NCBI GenBank assembly: GCA_018902765.1
Contig: JAHIQC010000078.1
Span: 1-6,259 of the forward strand
DNA length: 6,259 nt
Origin: Actinomycetota bacterium
GTDB taxonomy: Bacteria > Actinomycetota > Coriobacteriia > Anaerosomatales > JAHIQC01
Reading direction: 5' to 3'
Position numbers and translations under genes: made by a program. The notes under the pieces are model-generated. The model saw only the letters and a list, made by a program, of their open reading frames with translations, was not told where the DNA came from and ran no database searches. This document shows, piece by piece, positions 1 through 6,012 of the stretch; position 1 is the stretch's first letter; every line of letters starts with the position of its first letter.

Positions 1-1053
1 GGGCACGCGCTCCGAGGAGTCATAGAGCGCACTCCTGACCTCAAGGTAGAGAGGACCACCCTCAGCGCCGAAGCTCTCTGATCGGTCGAGAACCGCGATG
101 GCCTTGACGCCCGCAAGCGCCGCACGGACCTCCGCTACGGGGAAGGGACGGAATACGCGGATCTTGAGAACGCCAGCTTTGATGCCTCGCTCACGTAGCC
201 CGCGGGCCACATGGCGCACATTGCCCGCACTTGAGCCGATCACGACGATCGCGACCTCAGCATCCTCCATGCCCCAGCCCTCGACTACGTCGAAGGGACG
301 GCCGGAAATCTCGGAGAACTCGGCACCAACGGACTTGATGACGGCCATGGACGCGTCGATCGCCAAGCGCTGCTGTTTCTTGAACTCAAAATAGGGGCCG
401 CCCAGACCTGAGAAGTTGCCGTGGCTGGAGGGGTTATCGGTATCCAGCAACGCATAGGCGGGCACGTAATCGCCCACGAACTCGGCGACAGTATCGTCAT
501 CGAAGATGTCGGCGCGGTCGATGGAGTGCGTAGTGATGAACCCGTCCAGACATGTCATCACGGGAAGCAGCACGTCCGAATGCTCGGCGATGCGCACAGA
601 CATGATCGTGTTGTCGTACGCCTCCTGAGCGGTCTCTGCGAACAGCATGACCCAACCTGTATCGCGAGCGCCCATGGCATCGCTGTGGTCGCAGTGGATG
701 TTGATCGGGGCTGACAGCGCACGGTTCGCGTTTGCCATAACGATCGGCAACCGCATCCCCGAAGCGATGTGAAGCTCTTCCCACATGAGCGCAAGGCCCT
801 GTGAGCAAGTCGCTGTCATGACGCGCGCACCAGCAGCCGATGCACCGACGCATGCGCTCATGGCGGAGTGCTCAGACTCAACGGTCACGTACTCGGTGTG
901 GCATCGACCTTGCGCCACGTACTTGGCAAACTCCTCGACGATCGTCGTCTGAGGCGTGATGGGATATGCAGCCATGACGTCCGGCTTGCATTGGCGCATC
1001 GCCTGGGCGACGAGCACGTTGCCTGTCTCAGCTACGGTTGTCTGATCGGCCAT
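1..1053 (-). CDS. porA: Pyruvate:ferredoxin oxidoreductase alpha subunit, PorA (partial, C-terminus off the left edge)
   Basis: This subunit carries part of the thiamine-diphosphate/pyruvate site of pyruvate:ferredoxin oxidoreductase, the cytoplasmic enzyme making acetyl-CoA, CO2 and reduced ferredoxin from pyruvate and CoA. I translated the minus strand by hand: 351 codons are open from ATG 1053-1051 to base 1, so about 40-50 residues are missing compared with the usual 390-400. Family motifs are YPITPQTTIVEEF (residues 30-42), YVTVESEHSAMS (55-66, with the conserved Glu), NRALSAPINIHCDHSD (110-125), LDGFITTH (169-176) and the domain II stretch LKIRVFRPFP (296-305). LDGFITTH and CDHSD favour pyruvate over 2-oxoglutarate or branched-chain keto acids; that substrate call is family knowledge, not proof. 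The start lies 3 bp after the porD stop, with GGGGGTGA (1062-1069) 8 nt ahead. porB should follow downstream of the window edge. Confidence 0.93.
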   Translation of the reverse strand, partial: MADQTTVAETGNVLVAQAMRQCKPDVMAAYPITPQTTIVEEFAKYVAQGRCHTEYVTVESEHSAMSACVGASAAGARVMTATCSQGLALMWEELHIASGMRLPIVMANANRALSAPINIHCDHSDAMGARDTGWVMLFAETAQEAYDNTIMSVRIAEHSDVLLPVMTCLDGFITTHSIDRADIFDDDTVAEFVGDYVPAYALLDTDNPSSHGNFSGLGGPYFEFKKQQRLAIDASMAVIKSVGAEFSEISGRPFDVVEGWGMEDAEVAIVVIGSSAGNVRHVARGLRERGIKAGVLKIRVFRPFPVAEVRAALAGVKAIAVLDRSESFGAEGGPLYLEVRSALYDSSERVP

Positions 1054-1056
1054 CTG

Positions 1057-1395
1057 CTACTTCACCCCCGGTAGTTCGCAGCCTTCGGGAACCATCTCGA
1101 TCGCGCTCTTGCCGAATTTGGGGTTGGTGGGGCACTCGTTTGCGCAGATCCCACAACCCTTGCAGTGCGCGAGGTCGAAATCGACGACCTTCTCGTCCTT
1201 CACGACCACGGCCGTGTCCGGACAGAAGATCCAACACAGCATGCACTGGGTGCACACTTCGTCATCGCGGTACGGGCGTTCGCTGCGCCAGCCCCCGACG
1301 TTGTAATCATCCGAGTTGCCACTCTCGGGAATGATGGCCGCATGAGGAAAATCCTCGACGGTCCATTCATTGATATTCGAGATGTCCCATTTCAC
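1057..1395 (-). CDS. porD: Pyruvate:ferredoxin oxidoreductase delta subunit, PorD (two [4Fe-4S] clusters)
   Basis: A 112-residue bacterial-type diferredoxin that passes electrons from the thiamine site of the oxidoreductase to external ferredoxin. Two complete cluster motifs are visible: CTQCMLCWIFCP (Cys48, 51, 54, 58) and CKGCGICANECP (Cys78, 81, 84, 88). The pre-cluster segment GGWRSERPYRDDEVC resembles the GAWRxMRP region of Thermotoga/archaeal PorD and separates it from plain ferredoxins. A few extra residues (TNPKFGK) follow the second cluster before the conserved AIEM, and there is one additional Cys at 106. The start is GTG (1395-1393), overlapping the porG stop as GTGA; a strong AGGAGGTGA at 1403-1411 sits 7 nt upstream inside the end of porG. 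An in-frame or nearby ATG with comparable spacing is absent. Co-transcription and coupling with porG are inferred from this overlap. Confidence 0.95.
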   Translation of the reverse strand: MKWDISNINEWTVEDFPHAAIIPESGNSDDYNVGGWRSERPYRDDEVCTQCMLCWIFCPDTAVVVKDEKVVDFDLAHCKGCGICANECPTNPKFGKSAIEMVPEGCELPGVK

Positions 1396-1964
1396 GCTAC
1401 CGTCACCTCCTGGTATGCACGATCAACGGCCGCGAAGTTGGCGTCGATCATCTCCTGACCGAACTTCTTGGAGAGGTTCTTGGCCAGCAGACCCTTGAAA
1501 GTATCGACGTTGATGACACCTGTGACCTTGGTGAACGCACCCACGATAGGAGTGTTGGGAATGTCGCGCTTGATGGTGTCCAAAGCGATGCCGGAAGCAT
1601 CGACACAGGCCACAGTCACCGTATCTGCTACACCCAGAGCCTTCTTGACCGTCGCAGCGGGCGAGCAGGTGTTGATGATTATCGATCCGTTTGGCTTGAT
1701 ACCCTCCGTGACGTCGACGACGTCGATGAGCGAATCATCCAATACGATGACCACGTCGGGAAACTCGATGTTGTTGTGTATCTCGATGGGCTCATCGCTG
1801 ATACGGGTGAACGCCTTGATGGGCGCACCCATGCGCTCAGGGCCATACTCAGGCATCGCCTGCATGTACTGATCTGCGGACAGCGCTGTCTCAGCCACGA
1901 CCTTGGCCGCGGTGACGGCACCCTGTCCGGCACGCGCATGCCAACGAATCTCCGTCAGCTGCAT
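1392..1964 (-). CDS. porG: Pyruvate:ferredoxin oxidoreductase gamma subunit, PorG
   Basis: A 190-residue gamma subunit of the same enzyme; this family (POR_N-associated gamma domain) forms part of the CoA/subunit interface of the complex. Visible motifs are EIRWHARAGQG (residues 5-15; the common form is WHGRAGQG), MPEYGPERMGAPIKAFTRI (about 37-55) and FPDVVIVLDDSLI (about 69-81), all typical of PorG from Thermotoga and archaea. Length fits the family (180-195). I chose ATG 1964-1962 because AAAGGGGAG lies 4 nt before it and the family begins right there; a longer open frame up to 2096 adds 44 residues with no family character. It is the first gene of the porGDA(B) operon and ends in a 4-bp overlap with porD. 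The gene is preceded by a 185-bp gap with an ordered repeat set that may regulate it. Confidence 0.95.
   Translation of the reverse strand: MQLTEIRWHARAGQGAVTAAKVVAETALSADQYMQAMPEYGPERMGAPIKAFTRISDEPIEIHNNIEFPDVVIVLDDSLIDVVDVTEGIKPNGSIIINTCSPAATVKKALGVADTVTVACVDASGIALDTIKRDIPNTPIVGAFTKVTGVINVDTFKGLLAKNLSKKFGQEMIDANFAAVDRAYQEVTVA
1403..1411 (-). promoter_or_regulatory. Shine-Dalgarno that fixes the GTG start of porD
   Basis: The minus strand reads AGGAGGTGA here, a near-complete anti-16S match 7 nt before GTG 1395-1393. It lies inside the last codons of porG, so ribosomes finishing porG are positioned to reinitiate at the overlapping GTGA. It is the strongest ribosome-binding site in the window. 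Confidence 0.85.
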
Positions 1965-1968
1965 GGAA

Positions 1969-1975
1969 CTCCCCT
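1969..1975 (-). promoter_or_regulatory. Shine-Dalgarno of porG
   Basis: Minus-strand AGGGGAG, preceded by AA, ends 4 nt before ATG 1964-1962. It decides this ATG against the upstream ATG at 2096, which has no purine-rich site before it. Confidence 0.65.
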
Positions 1976-2041
1976 TTCTCAATCGAGACCGCCGTATACC
2001 GAGCTGTCCAGGCTGGTCGCTCGTGCATAGGTCGGCGGGCA

Positions 2042-2125
2042 GGTCACAACAGAGTACGCGGGGGTGAGCGGTGTACGGATGTATTGTGACGGTCAACGGA
2101 TTGAGATTATCGGTGAACGGTGACC
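2042..2125. repeat. Phased heptamer repeats upstream of porG (possible multi-site operator)
   Basis: On the + strand, related heptamers start at 2042 (GGTCACA), 2063 (GGTGAGC), 2070 (GGTGTAC), 2091 (GGTCAAC), 2112 (GGTGAAC) and 2119 (GGTGACC). All starts are in one 7-bp register and the steps are 21, 7, 21, 21 and 7 bp. The best three form GGT(G/C)(A/T)ACGG at 2070, 2091 and 2112, exactly 21 bp (two helical turns) apart. Read on the minus strand the unit is GNTSACC. The array lies 78-161 bp upstream of the porG start and begins 25 bp after the recR stop, the right place for regulator sites of the por operon. Which protein binds, if any, cannot be told; a degenerate minisatellite or chance in GC-rich DNA remain possible. 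Confidence 0.45.
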
Positions 2126-2149
2126 AATAAATGGCAACATGCGCCTAGG

Positions 2150-2746
2150 TCACATCTCCCGACGAGCCTCCAACGCGCGTCCGAGGGTGACTTCATCCGC
2201 GTATTCCAAGTCCCCGCCCACAGGAAGACCTGACGCGATCCGCGTCACACGCACCCCGAGTGGCTTGATAAGGCGTGCGAGGTAGAGCGCGGTGGTCTCC
2301 CCCTCCACGTTCGGGTTGGTGGCGATGATGACCTCAGTGACCGCGCCATCCCCGAGTCGGGCCAGTAGCTCATGCACGCGAAGCTGCTCGGGTCCGATGC
2401 CATCGATGGGCGAAATGGCTCCCTGCAGCACGTGATATCCGCCGCGAAACTCCCCGGTCCGCTCTACCGCGACCAGATCACGTGGCTCTTCCACGACGCA
2501 GATCGCTGTCGCGTCACGACTCGTATCCGCGCAGACCTCGCACAGCTCGGCCTCCGCGAAGTTGAAGCATCGCGAACAGAAACGAATGGTTCGCTTCACC
2601 TCGACGATGGCCTCCGCAAGCCGCGTCGCACTCTCCGGCTCTGAGCGCAAGATGTGATACGCCAAGCGCTGAGCGGACTTTGGACCGACTCCCGGAAGCC
2701 TCTCGAGCTCCTCGAGCAGTCGCGCTATGGGGGCTGCGTAGCGCAC
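2150..2746 (-). CDS. recR: Recombination mediator protein RecR
   Basis: RecR works with RecO (and RecF) to load RecA on SSB-coated single-stranded DNA during gap and break repair; it forms a ring-shaped tetramer clamp. The 198-residue product has every family block: helix-hairpin-helix [17 protein letters not shown] (residues 17-33), zinc finger CSRC...CEVC (Cys57, 60, 69, 72), Toprim domain with VVEEPRDL (acidic E86-E87) and [17 protein letters not shown] (144-160), and the C-terminal [21 protein letters not shown] (172-192). Length matches the usual 195-200. The start is GTG (2746-2744), 2 bp after the ybaB stop; [10 protein letters not shown] aligns with the N-terminus of Bacillus RecR (MQYPEPISKL). 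No clear Shine-Dalgarno precedes it, so translation probably depends on coupling to ybaB. It is the last gene of the dnaX block; no hairpin-plus-U-run terminator is visible after it. Confidence 0.97.
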   Translation of the reverse strand: MRYAAPIARLLEELERLPGVGPKSAQRLAYHILRSEPESATRLAEAIVEVKRTIRFCSRCFNFAEAELCEVCADTSRDATAICVVEEPRDLVAVERTGEFRGGYHVLQGAISPIDGIGPEQLRVHELLARLGDGAVTEVIIATNPNVEGETTALYLARLIKPLGVRVTRIASGLPVGGDLEYADEVTLGRALEARREM

Positions 2747-2748
2747 TG

Positions 2749-3063
2749 CTACATCAGGCCCGGGATGTTCATGCCCCCGGTCACTGCGGACATCTTGGCA
2801 CCGGCGAGCTCCTGAGCCTGACGAAGCGCCTCGTTTGTGGCGGCAGCTACGATGTCCTCCAGCATGGCCACGTCATCTGGGTCTACAGCCGCCGGATCGA
2901 TCGAGACGCTCTTGACCTGCAGATCGCCGGTCATGGTCACCTTGACCATGCCGCCGCCGGCGGACGCCTCGACACTCTCGCTCTTGAGCTCTTCTTGCAC
3001 GCGCGCCATATCGGCCTGCATCTTCTGCGCTTGCTTCATCAGATTGCCCATGTTCGGTTTCAC
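2749..3063 (-). CDS. ybaB: Nucleoid-associated protein, YbaB/EbfC family
   Basis: A small dimeric DNA-binding protein of the YbaB/EbfC family, which coats DNA and is almost always encoded between dnaX and recR. The 104 residues show the typical N-terminal helix [21 protein letters not shown] (about 6-26), then the beta core with [21 protein letters not shown] (about 36-56) and a long C-terminal helix (about 65-90) with the Gly/Met-rich tail MNIPGLM. Length is normal. The start is GTG 3063-3061, overlapping the dnaX TGA as GTGA; AAAGGAT lies 8 nt upstream. An ATG four codons later (Met5) is the alternative start but would lie about 17 nt or more from that site. Translational coupling to dnaX is inferred from the overlap. 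Confidence 0.95.
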   Translation of the reverse strand: MKPNMGNLMKQAQKMQADMARVQEELKSESVEASAGGGMVKVTMTGDLQVKSVSIDPAAVDPDDVAMLEDIVAAATNEALRQAQELAGAKMSAVTGGMNIPGLM

Positions 3064-4922
3064 TTGACTGGATCCTTTCCGTCTCCCGCATCGTGCGGGT
3101 GCTCGGCAACCATCTCGGCGCCTAACTCCGTCATGAGTAGATGTTCGATGCTGTGTTCCTCGGCAGACTCAGGGGCGGGTACAGAGACAACGGCCTGCGG
3201 AGTGTTGTGAGACAGGGTCTCGTCGACGACCGGAATCGGAGCATCGACATGCACTGAGGGCTCGGGAGTCACGATCGGCTGGACCGCACCACGCCCCTGC
3301 TGGAAGCGATACGGCGGCACAGACCCGAGCACCTTGGCCAATGCGGTCCCGAGCACTTCGCGGGTCTCAGGCGCGCTTACGATCGCGATCGACTGATCGG
3401 CGGGGAACTCCACAACCATCGTCACGCCGTCGGGGTCTATGTCCACCTCGGTGCTGGCGAAACCTCCGGCCCGCGAGGGCTTTATGCGCCTGAACTCGGC
3501 CAGAACCGCGGGCCAGGCACGCTTGATGTGAGCGCGATCCAGCGGACCTGAGCTGTGCGGCACCTCTGCAGCCGCGGGTTCTGGTGTCGGGGGTTCCGAG
3601 GCAGGTGCCTCAGAGCCTGAAACTGGGGCGGCGTGTGCGGGTGCGACCGCAGCAGGCTGCGCCGCGGGATGCGACTCGGCCTGCTTCACGGGCGCGACAG
3701 GCGCACTGGCCTGAGCGGCTGCTTCAGCTACCGAGGATTTCGATACGGCGGGTGCGACAGCGGGGCCGGCCTGTGATCCGCGGATCTCGAGCATCTCGAC
3801 CCTCTCCGCAAGTGCGTCGAGGGTCAGGTCACCCTCGGGTCTGGCCATGCGCGTGAAAGCCACCTCAAGGGACAGCCTCGGGTCGCTTGACCAGCGCAGC
3901 TCGGCACCTAGGTCGCCGAGGGTGTCCAGGATGCGCGCGAGTCTGGCGGGGGTGAAACTGCCGGCCTGTGTGACGATACGGGCAAGTTGTTCGCCGGTGG
4001 TGTCGACGATACCGGCCGGATCTCCCACGACCGAAGTAACATAAAGGTCGCGTGTGTGGCCTGTGAGCTCTCGCACGAACTCGGCCATGTCTACGCCGGA
4101 CTCGCCCAGTCGGGCCACAAATCGGAAACACCCGACGACATCGCGTGCGGCGATCAGATCGCTGATCTCAACAAGCAGGGCCGTATCGACCTGCCCGAGA
4201 AGCCCCTCGACGTCGTCTAGGGCTATCGACCGTCCGGTGAAGGCTGAGAGTTGTTCGAGAGTGGTGATAGCGTCTCGCATCCCTCCCGCCGCGTGCTTGG
4301 CGACCAGGGTGAGGGCACCCTGCGCCACAGTGATGCCCTCCTTCTCGCAGATGTACTCAAGGCGTTTGACGAGGTCATCGACGCCGATTCGATGAAAGTC
4401 GAAACGCTGGCAGCGCGAATGTATGGTCTCGGGAACCTTGTGTGGATGGGTCGTACACAAGACGAAGACGACCTTGGCCGGCGGCTCCTCGATGCTCTTG
4501 AGCAGCGCGTTGAACGCCCCGGTCGAGAGCATGTGAACCTCGTCGATGATGTATATCTTGTAACCGCCGCGAGTGGCCGCATACGCCAGTCGGCCGATGA
4601 TCTCCTCGCGGACGTTGTCGACGCCCGTGCGAGAGGCGGCGTCGACTTCGAGCACATCGGGATGCCGGCCGTGAGCGACATCGAGACACTGCTCACAGGT
4701 TGTGTCCGGATCGGGCGTGGGGCCCTTCTCGCACAGCAGGGCCTTGGCGAGGATACGTGCTGTCGTGGTCTTTCCGGTCCCTCGGGGGCCGGTGAACAGA
4801 TATGCGTGAGCGACGGTGTCCTCGGCGATGGCGTTTCGCAGAGTGCGGGTGATGTGGGACTGGCCGACAACATCGTCGAAATCAGATGGTCGGTACTTCC
4901 TGTACAGGGACTGATGGGCCAC
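3060..4922 (-). CDS. dnaX: DNA polymerase III subunit gamma/tau, DnaX
   Basis: The AAA+ motor of the clamp loader, which opens the beta clamp and, through its C-terminal part, organises the replisome. From GTG 4922-4920 the product is 620 residues. Visible: SLYRKYRP (4-11), Walker A GPRGTGKTT (45-53), DAASRTGVDNVREEI (94-108), Walker B IYIIDEVH (123-130), sensor/arginine finger region TIHSRCQRFDF (166-176), and sensor 2 GGMRDAITTLEQL (213-225). A Pro/Ala-rich linker (about 383-459) leads to a C-terminal domain (about 460-545) and a final helix EHLLMTELGAEM. The zinc module has Cys64, Cys76 and Cys79, but the second ligand position is Asp73. The GTG start has AAAGAGG 7 nt upstream and gives the family N-terminus; ATG at 4946 adds 8 residues without a ribosome site. 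No A-rich slippery heptamer was seen, so only full-length tau is predicted. Confidence 0.96.
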   Translation of the reverse strand: MAHQSLYRKYRPSDFDDVVGQSHITRTLRNAIAEDTVAHAYLFTGPRGTGKTTTARILAKALLCEKGPTPDPDTTCEQCLDVAHGRHPDVLEVDAASRTGVDNVREEIIGRLAYAATRGGYKIYIIDEVHMLSTGAFNALLKSIEEPPAKVVFVLCTTHPHKVPETIHSRCQRFDFHRIGVDDLVKRLEYICEKEGITVAQGALTLVAKHAAGGMRDAITTLEQLSAFTGRSIALDDVEGLLGQVDTALLVEISDLIAARDVVGCFRFVARLGESGVDMAEFVRELTGHTRDLYVTSVVGDPAGIVDTTGEQLARIVTQAGSFTPARLARILDTLGDLGAELRWSSDPRLSLEVAFTRMARPEGDLTLDALAERVEMLEIRGSQAGPAVAPAVSKSSVAEAAAQASAPVAPVKQAESHPAAQPAAVAPAHAAPVSGSEAPASEPPTPEPAAAEVPHSSGPLDRAHIKRAWPAVLAEFRRIKPSRAGGFASTEVDIDPDGVTMVVEFPADQSIAIVSAPETREVLGTALAKVLGSVPPYRFQQGRGAVQPIVTPEPSVHVDAPIPVVDETLSHNTPQAVVSVPAPESAEEHSIEHLLMTELGAEMVAEHPHDAGDGKDPVK

Positions 4923-4929
4923 GTTGGAG

Positions 4930-4936
4930 CCTCTTT
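4930..4936 (-). promoter_or_regulatory. Shine-Dalgarno that favours the GTG start of dnaX
   Basis: Minus-strand AAAGAGG lies 7 nt before GTG 4922-4920. The upstream in-frame ATG (4946-4944) is preceded by CGCAACGCGAGAC, with no good match, and would sit only a few bases from the predicted transcription start. Family alignment at SLYRKYRP also supports the GTG. Confidence 0.65.
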
Positions 4937-4959
4937 CGGGAGTCATGTCTCGCGTTGCG

Positions 4960-4990
4960 AGTATACCGCCTGCGACTGACAGCCGCTCAA
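4960..4990 (-). promoter_or_regulatory. Candidate dnaX promoter between SRP RNA and dnaX
   Basis: Minus-strand TATACT (4965-4960) is a good -10 hexamer, identical to the one before the SRP RNA. TTGAGC (4990-4985) is a possible -35, but the spacer is 19 bp, longer than ideal. Transcription would start near 4953, giving dnaX a leader of roughly 30 nt that contains its ribosome site. The alternative is read-through from the SRP RNA promoter. Confidence 0.4.
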
Positions 4991-4996
4991 AGTCGA

Positions 4997-5108
4997 CAGC
5001 GCCTCGAGCGGACCCCGGACACCCAACAGAGGCCGCTTATGGCTGCTTCCTTCCGGACCTGACCAGGTTCGCGACATGTCGCCATCCGAGGCCCGCTCGA
5101 GGCGCTGC
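4997..5108 (-). ncRNA. ffs: Signal recognition particle RNA, small (4.5S) type
   Basis: The RNA scaffold of the bacterial SRP, which with Ffh targets nascent membrane proteins to FtsY and the translocon. The minus strand at 5066-5041 carries the almost invariant domain IV core, CTGGTCAGGTCCGGAAGG followed by AAGCAGCC, including the GGAA tetraloop and the asymmetric loop bound by the Ffh M domain. The outer ends form a long closing stem: + strand 4998-5014 and 5090-5106 are 17-bp inverted repeats with one position that becomes a G-U pair in RNA. The stem extends by a C-G and a G-U pair to 4996/5108. The length of about 110 nt fits the 4.5S type without an Alu domain. Ends are estimated from the stem and the -10 box at 5122-5117. 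Position just before dnaX matches scr-dnaX in Bacillus. Confidence 0.95.
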
Positions 5109-5116
5109 GAGCACAC

Positions 5117-5122
5117 AGTATA
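5117..5122 (-). promoter_or_regulatory. -10 box of the SRP RNA promoter
   Basis: Minus-strand TATACT ends 8 nt before the predicted RNA 5' end at 5108, the spacing expected for a sigma-70-type promoter. At 17 bp upstream the sequence is GGCCGC, so there is no convincing -35; a TTGACA-like GTGACA (5153-5148) is 25 bp away, too far for a normal promoter. Confidence 0.6.
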
Positions 5123-5238
5123 GCGCGCTCGAGTGCGAAGCGGCCATGTCACCTGACGAGCGATTCGCAGCCTGCTCGGACTCGCGCGCCAACGACGTGA
5201 TACGCTCCGCATGAGGGCCACTCAGAACACGGAGTCTC
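5123..5238. other. Divergent intergenic region between SRP RNA and the hydrolase gene
   Basis: About 115 bp must hold the upstream part of the SRP RNA promoter on the minus strand and the promoter of the plus-strand hydrolase gene. On the plus strand GTGATACGCT (5197-5206) could be a weak extended -10 (TGn followed by TACGCT) about 30 bp before the start codon, without a recognisable -35. GGAG at 5231-5234 is the likely ribosome site for ATG 5239, with a short 4-nt spacer. No tRNA, terminator or small gene is seen. Confidence 0.35.
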
Positions 5239-6012
5239 ATGCTCAACCGAACGCCGCTTAGACGCAATCTGATGCTGATCACAGCGTGTGTGGTGCTGGC
5301 AGCAGCACTTCTGAGTGCGGGCTTTGTTGCCTGGGCTTTGACCCCGCTCGGGCCTTCGCCTGAAGCACTCGAGGCCCTGAAGAGCGATTCAGAGGTCGGT
5401 GTCACCGAGGCGCCGTACGGCTGGGTGTTCGCCGCGACAGATGATGACCCGGTCACAGGGTTCATCTTGTACCCCGGCGGCCGGGTGGATCCTCGATCGT
5501 ATGCCCCGTTCGCGCGCGACCTTGCCATGCATGGGCACGCTGTCATCGTCGTCCCCATGAGGCTCAACCTTGCGGTGCTGAGCCCCGACCGAGCGGCGGA
5601 CGTGATCGCCGCAAACCCGAGCATCAGGTCGTGGACCATCGGGGGTCACTCACTTGGTGGGACCATGGCCGCCGCGTATGCCCAGAAGGCCCCGAAGTCC
5701 ATCGACGCGCTCGCTCTTCTGGCCTCGTATCCGGCCAAGAGCACAGATCTGTCCTCCTCGGACATCAGCGTCATTTCCCTATACGGGACACGCGACGGAG
5801 TCCTGTCAGCCGAATCATTCAAGCAGGCGGTGCCACGTTTGCCTGATTCGACCGAGTTCGTGCCTATCGAGGGCGGGAACCACGCCCAGTTCGGGAGCTA
5901 CGGCTCTCAGCCCGGCGACAACCGTGCCGAGGTCGACGCTCAGACCCAGATGGAATCAGCGGTCGATGCGGTCGCGACGATGATGCGTCCGCTCAGGTTG
6001 CGCGTGCGCTAG
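5239..6012 (+). CDS. Membrane-anchored alpha/beta hydrolase
   Basis: A 257-residue alpha/beta hydrolase of the small single-domain type (Abhydrolase_5-like). The N-terminus has basic residues (RTPLRRN) followed by a hydrophobic segment at about 11-34 (LMLITACVVLAAALLSAGFV), read as an uncleaved signal anchor, so the catalytic domain should face outside the membrane. The oxyanion region is LYPGGR (77-82). The nucleophile elbow is GGHSLGG (135-141, Ser138), the acid is Asp186 in YGTRDGVLS, and the base is His215 in EGGNHAQFGSYG; the QPGDN that follows is common in this group. All triad residues are present, so it is probably active, likely on an ester, peptide-like or lipid substrate that cannot be named. 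It is monocistronic and converges on the CWB2 gene with overlapping stops. Confidence 0.88.
   Translation: MLNRTPLRRNLMLITACVVLAAALLSAGFVAWALTPLGPSPEALEALKSDSEVGVTEAPYGWVFAATDDDPVTGFILYPGGRVDPRSYAPFARDLAMHGHAVIVVPMRLNLAVLSPDRAADVIAANPSIRSWTIGGHSLGGTMAAAYAQKAPKSIDALALLASYPAKSTDLSSSDISVISLYGTRDGVLSAESFKQAVPRLPDSTEFVPIEGGNHAQFGSYGSQPGDNRAEVDAQTQMESAVDAVATMMRPLRLRVR

Noticed and set aside
2043..2090. Inverted repeat GTCACAA (2043-2049) / TTGTGAC (2084-2090) as a Rex or CRP/FNR-type operator
   Set aside because: The arms are 34 bp apart and neither half forms the usual compact palindrome; the heptamer register explains both arms as well.
1965..2096. N-terminal extension of PorG to ATG 2096
   Set aside because: The extra 44 residues are unlike the family, the frame passes through the repeat array, and a good ribosome site marks ATG 1964.
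2063..2125. Actinobacterial PHO box (PhoP direct repeats of GTTCACC type)
   Set aside because: The minus-strand unit GTTCACC at 2118-2112 matches, but PHO boxes repeat every 11 nt and these repeat at 7 and 21; the 11-nt positions do not match.
2106..2137. Promoter TTGCCA (2137-2132) / GATAAT (2111-2106) for porG on the minus strand
   Set aside because: Both hexamers are good, but the spacer is 20 bp, and no better pair was found in the gap. Not listed as a feature.
3060..4922. Programmed frameshift in dnaX giving a short gamma form
   Set aside because: No A-rich slippery heptamer with a following stem was seen; the reading frame is intact and full length.
4251..4979. Long plus-strand open frame (242 codons) opposite dnaX, and similar antisense frames across the por genes
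   Set aside because: They are shadows of strongly supported minus-strand genes in GC-rich DNA, with no family motifs and no ribosome sites.
5037..5639. Minus-strand open frame of 200 codons covering the SRP RNA and the 5' half of the hydrolase
   Set aside because: It runs through a structural RNA and opposite a gene with a full catalytic triad; its translation is low-complexity Ala/Ser/Arg-rich.
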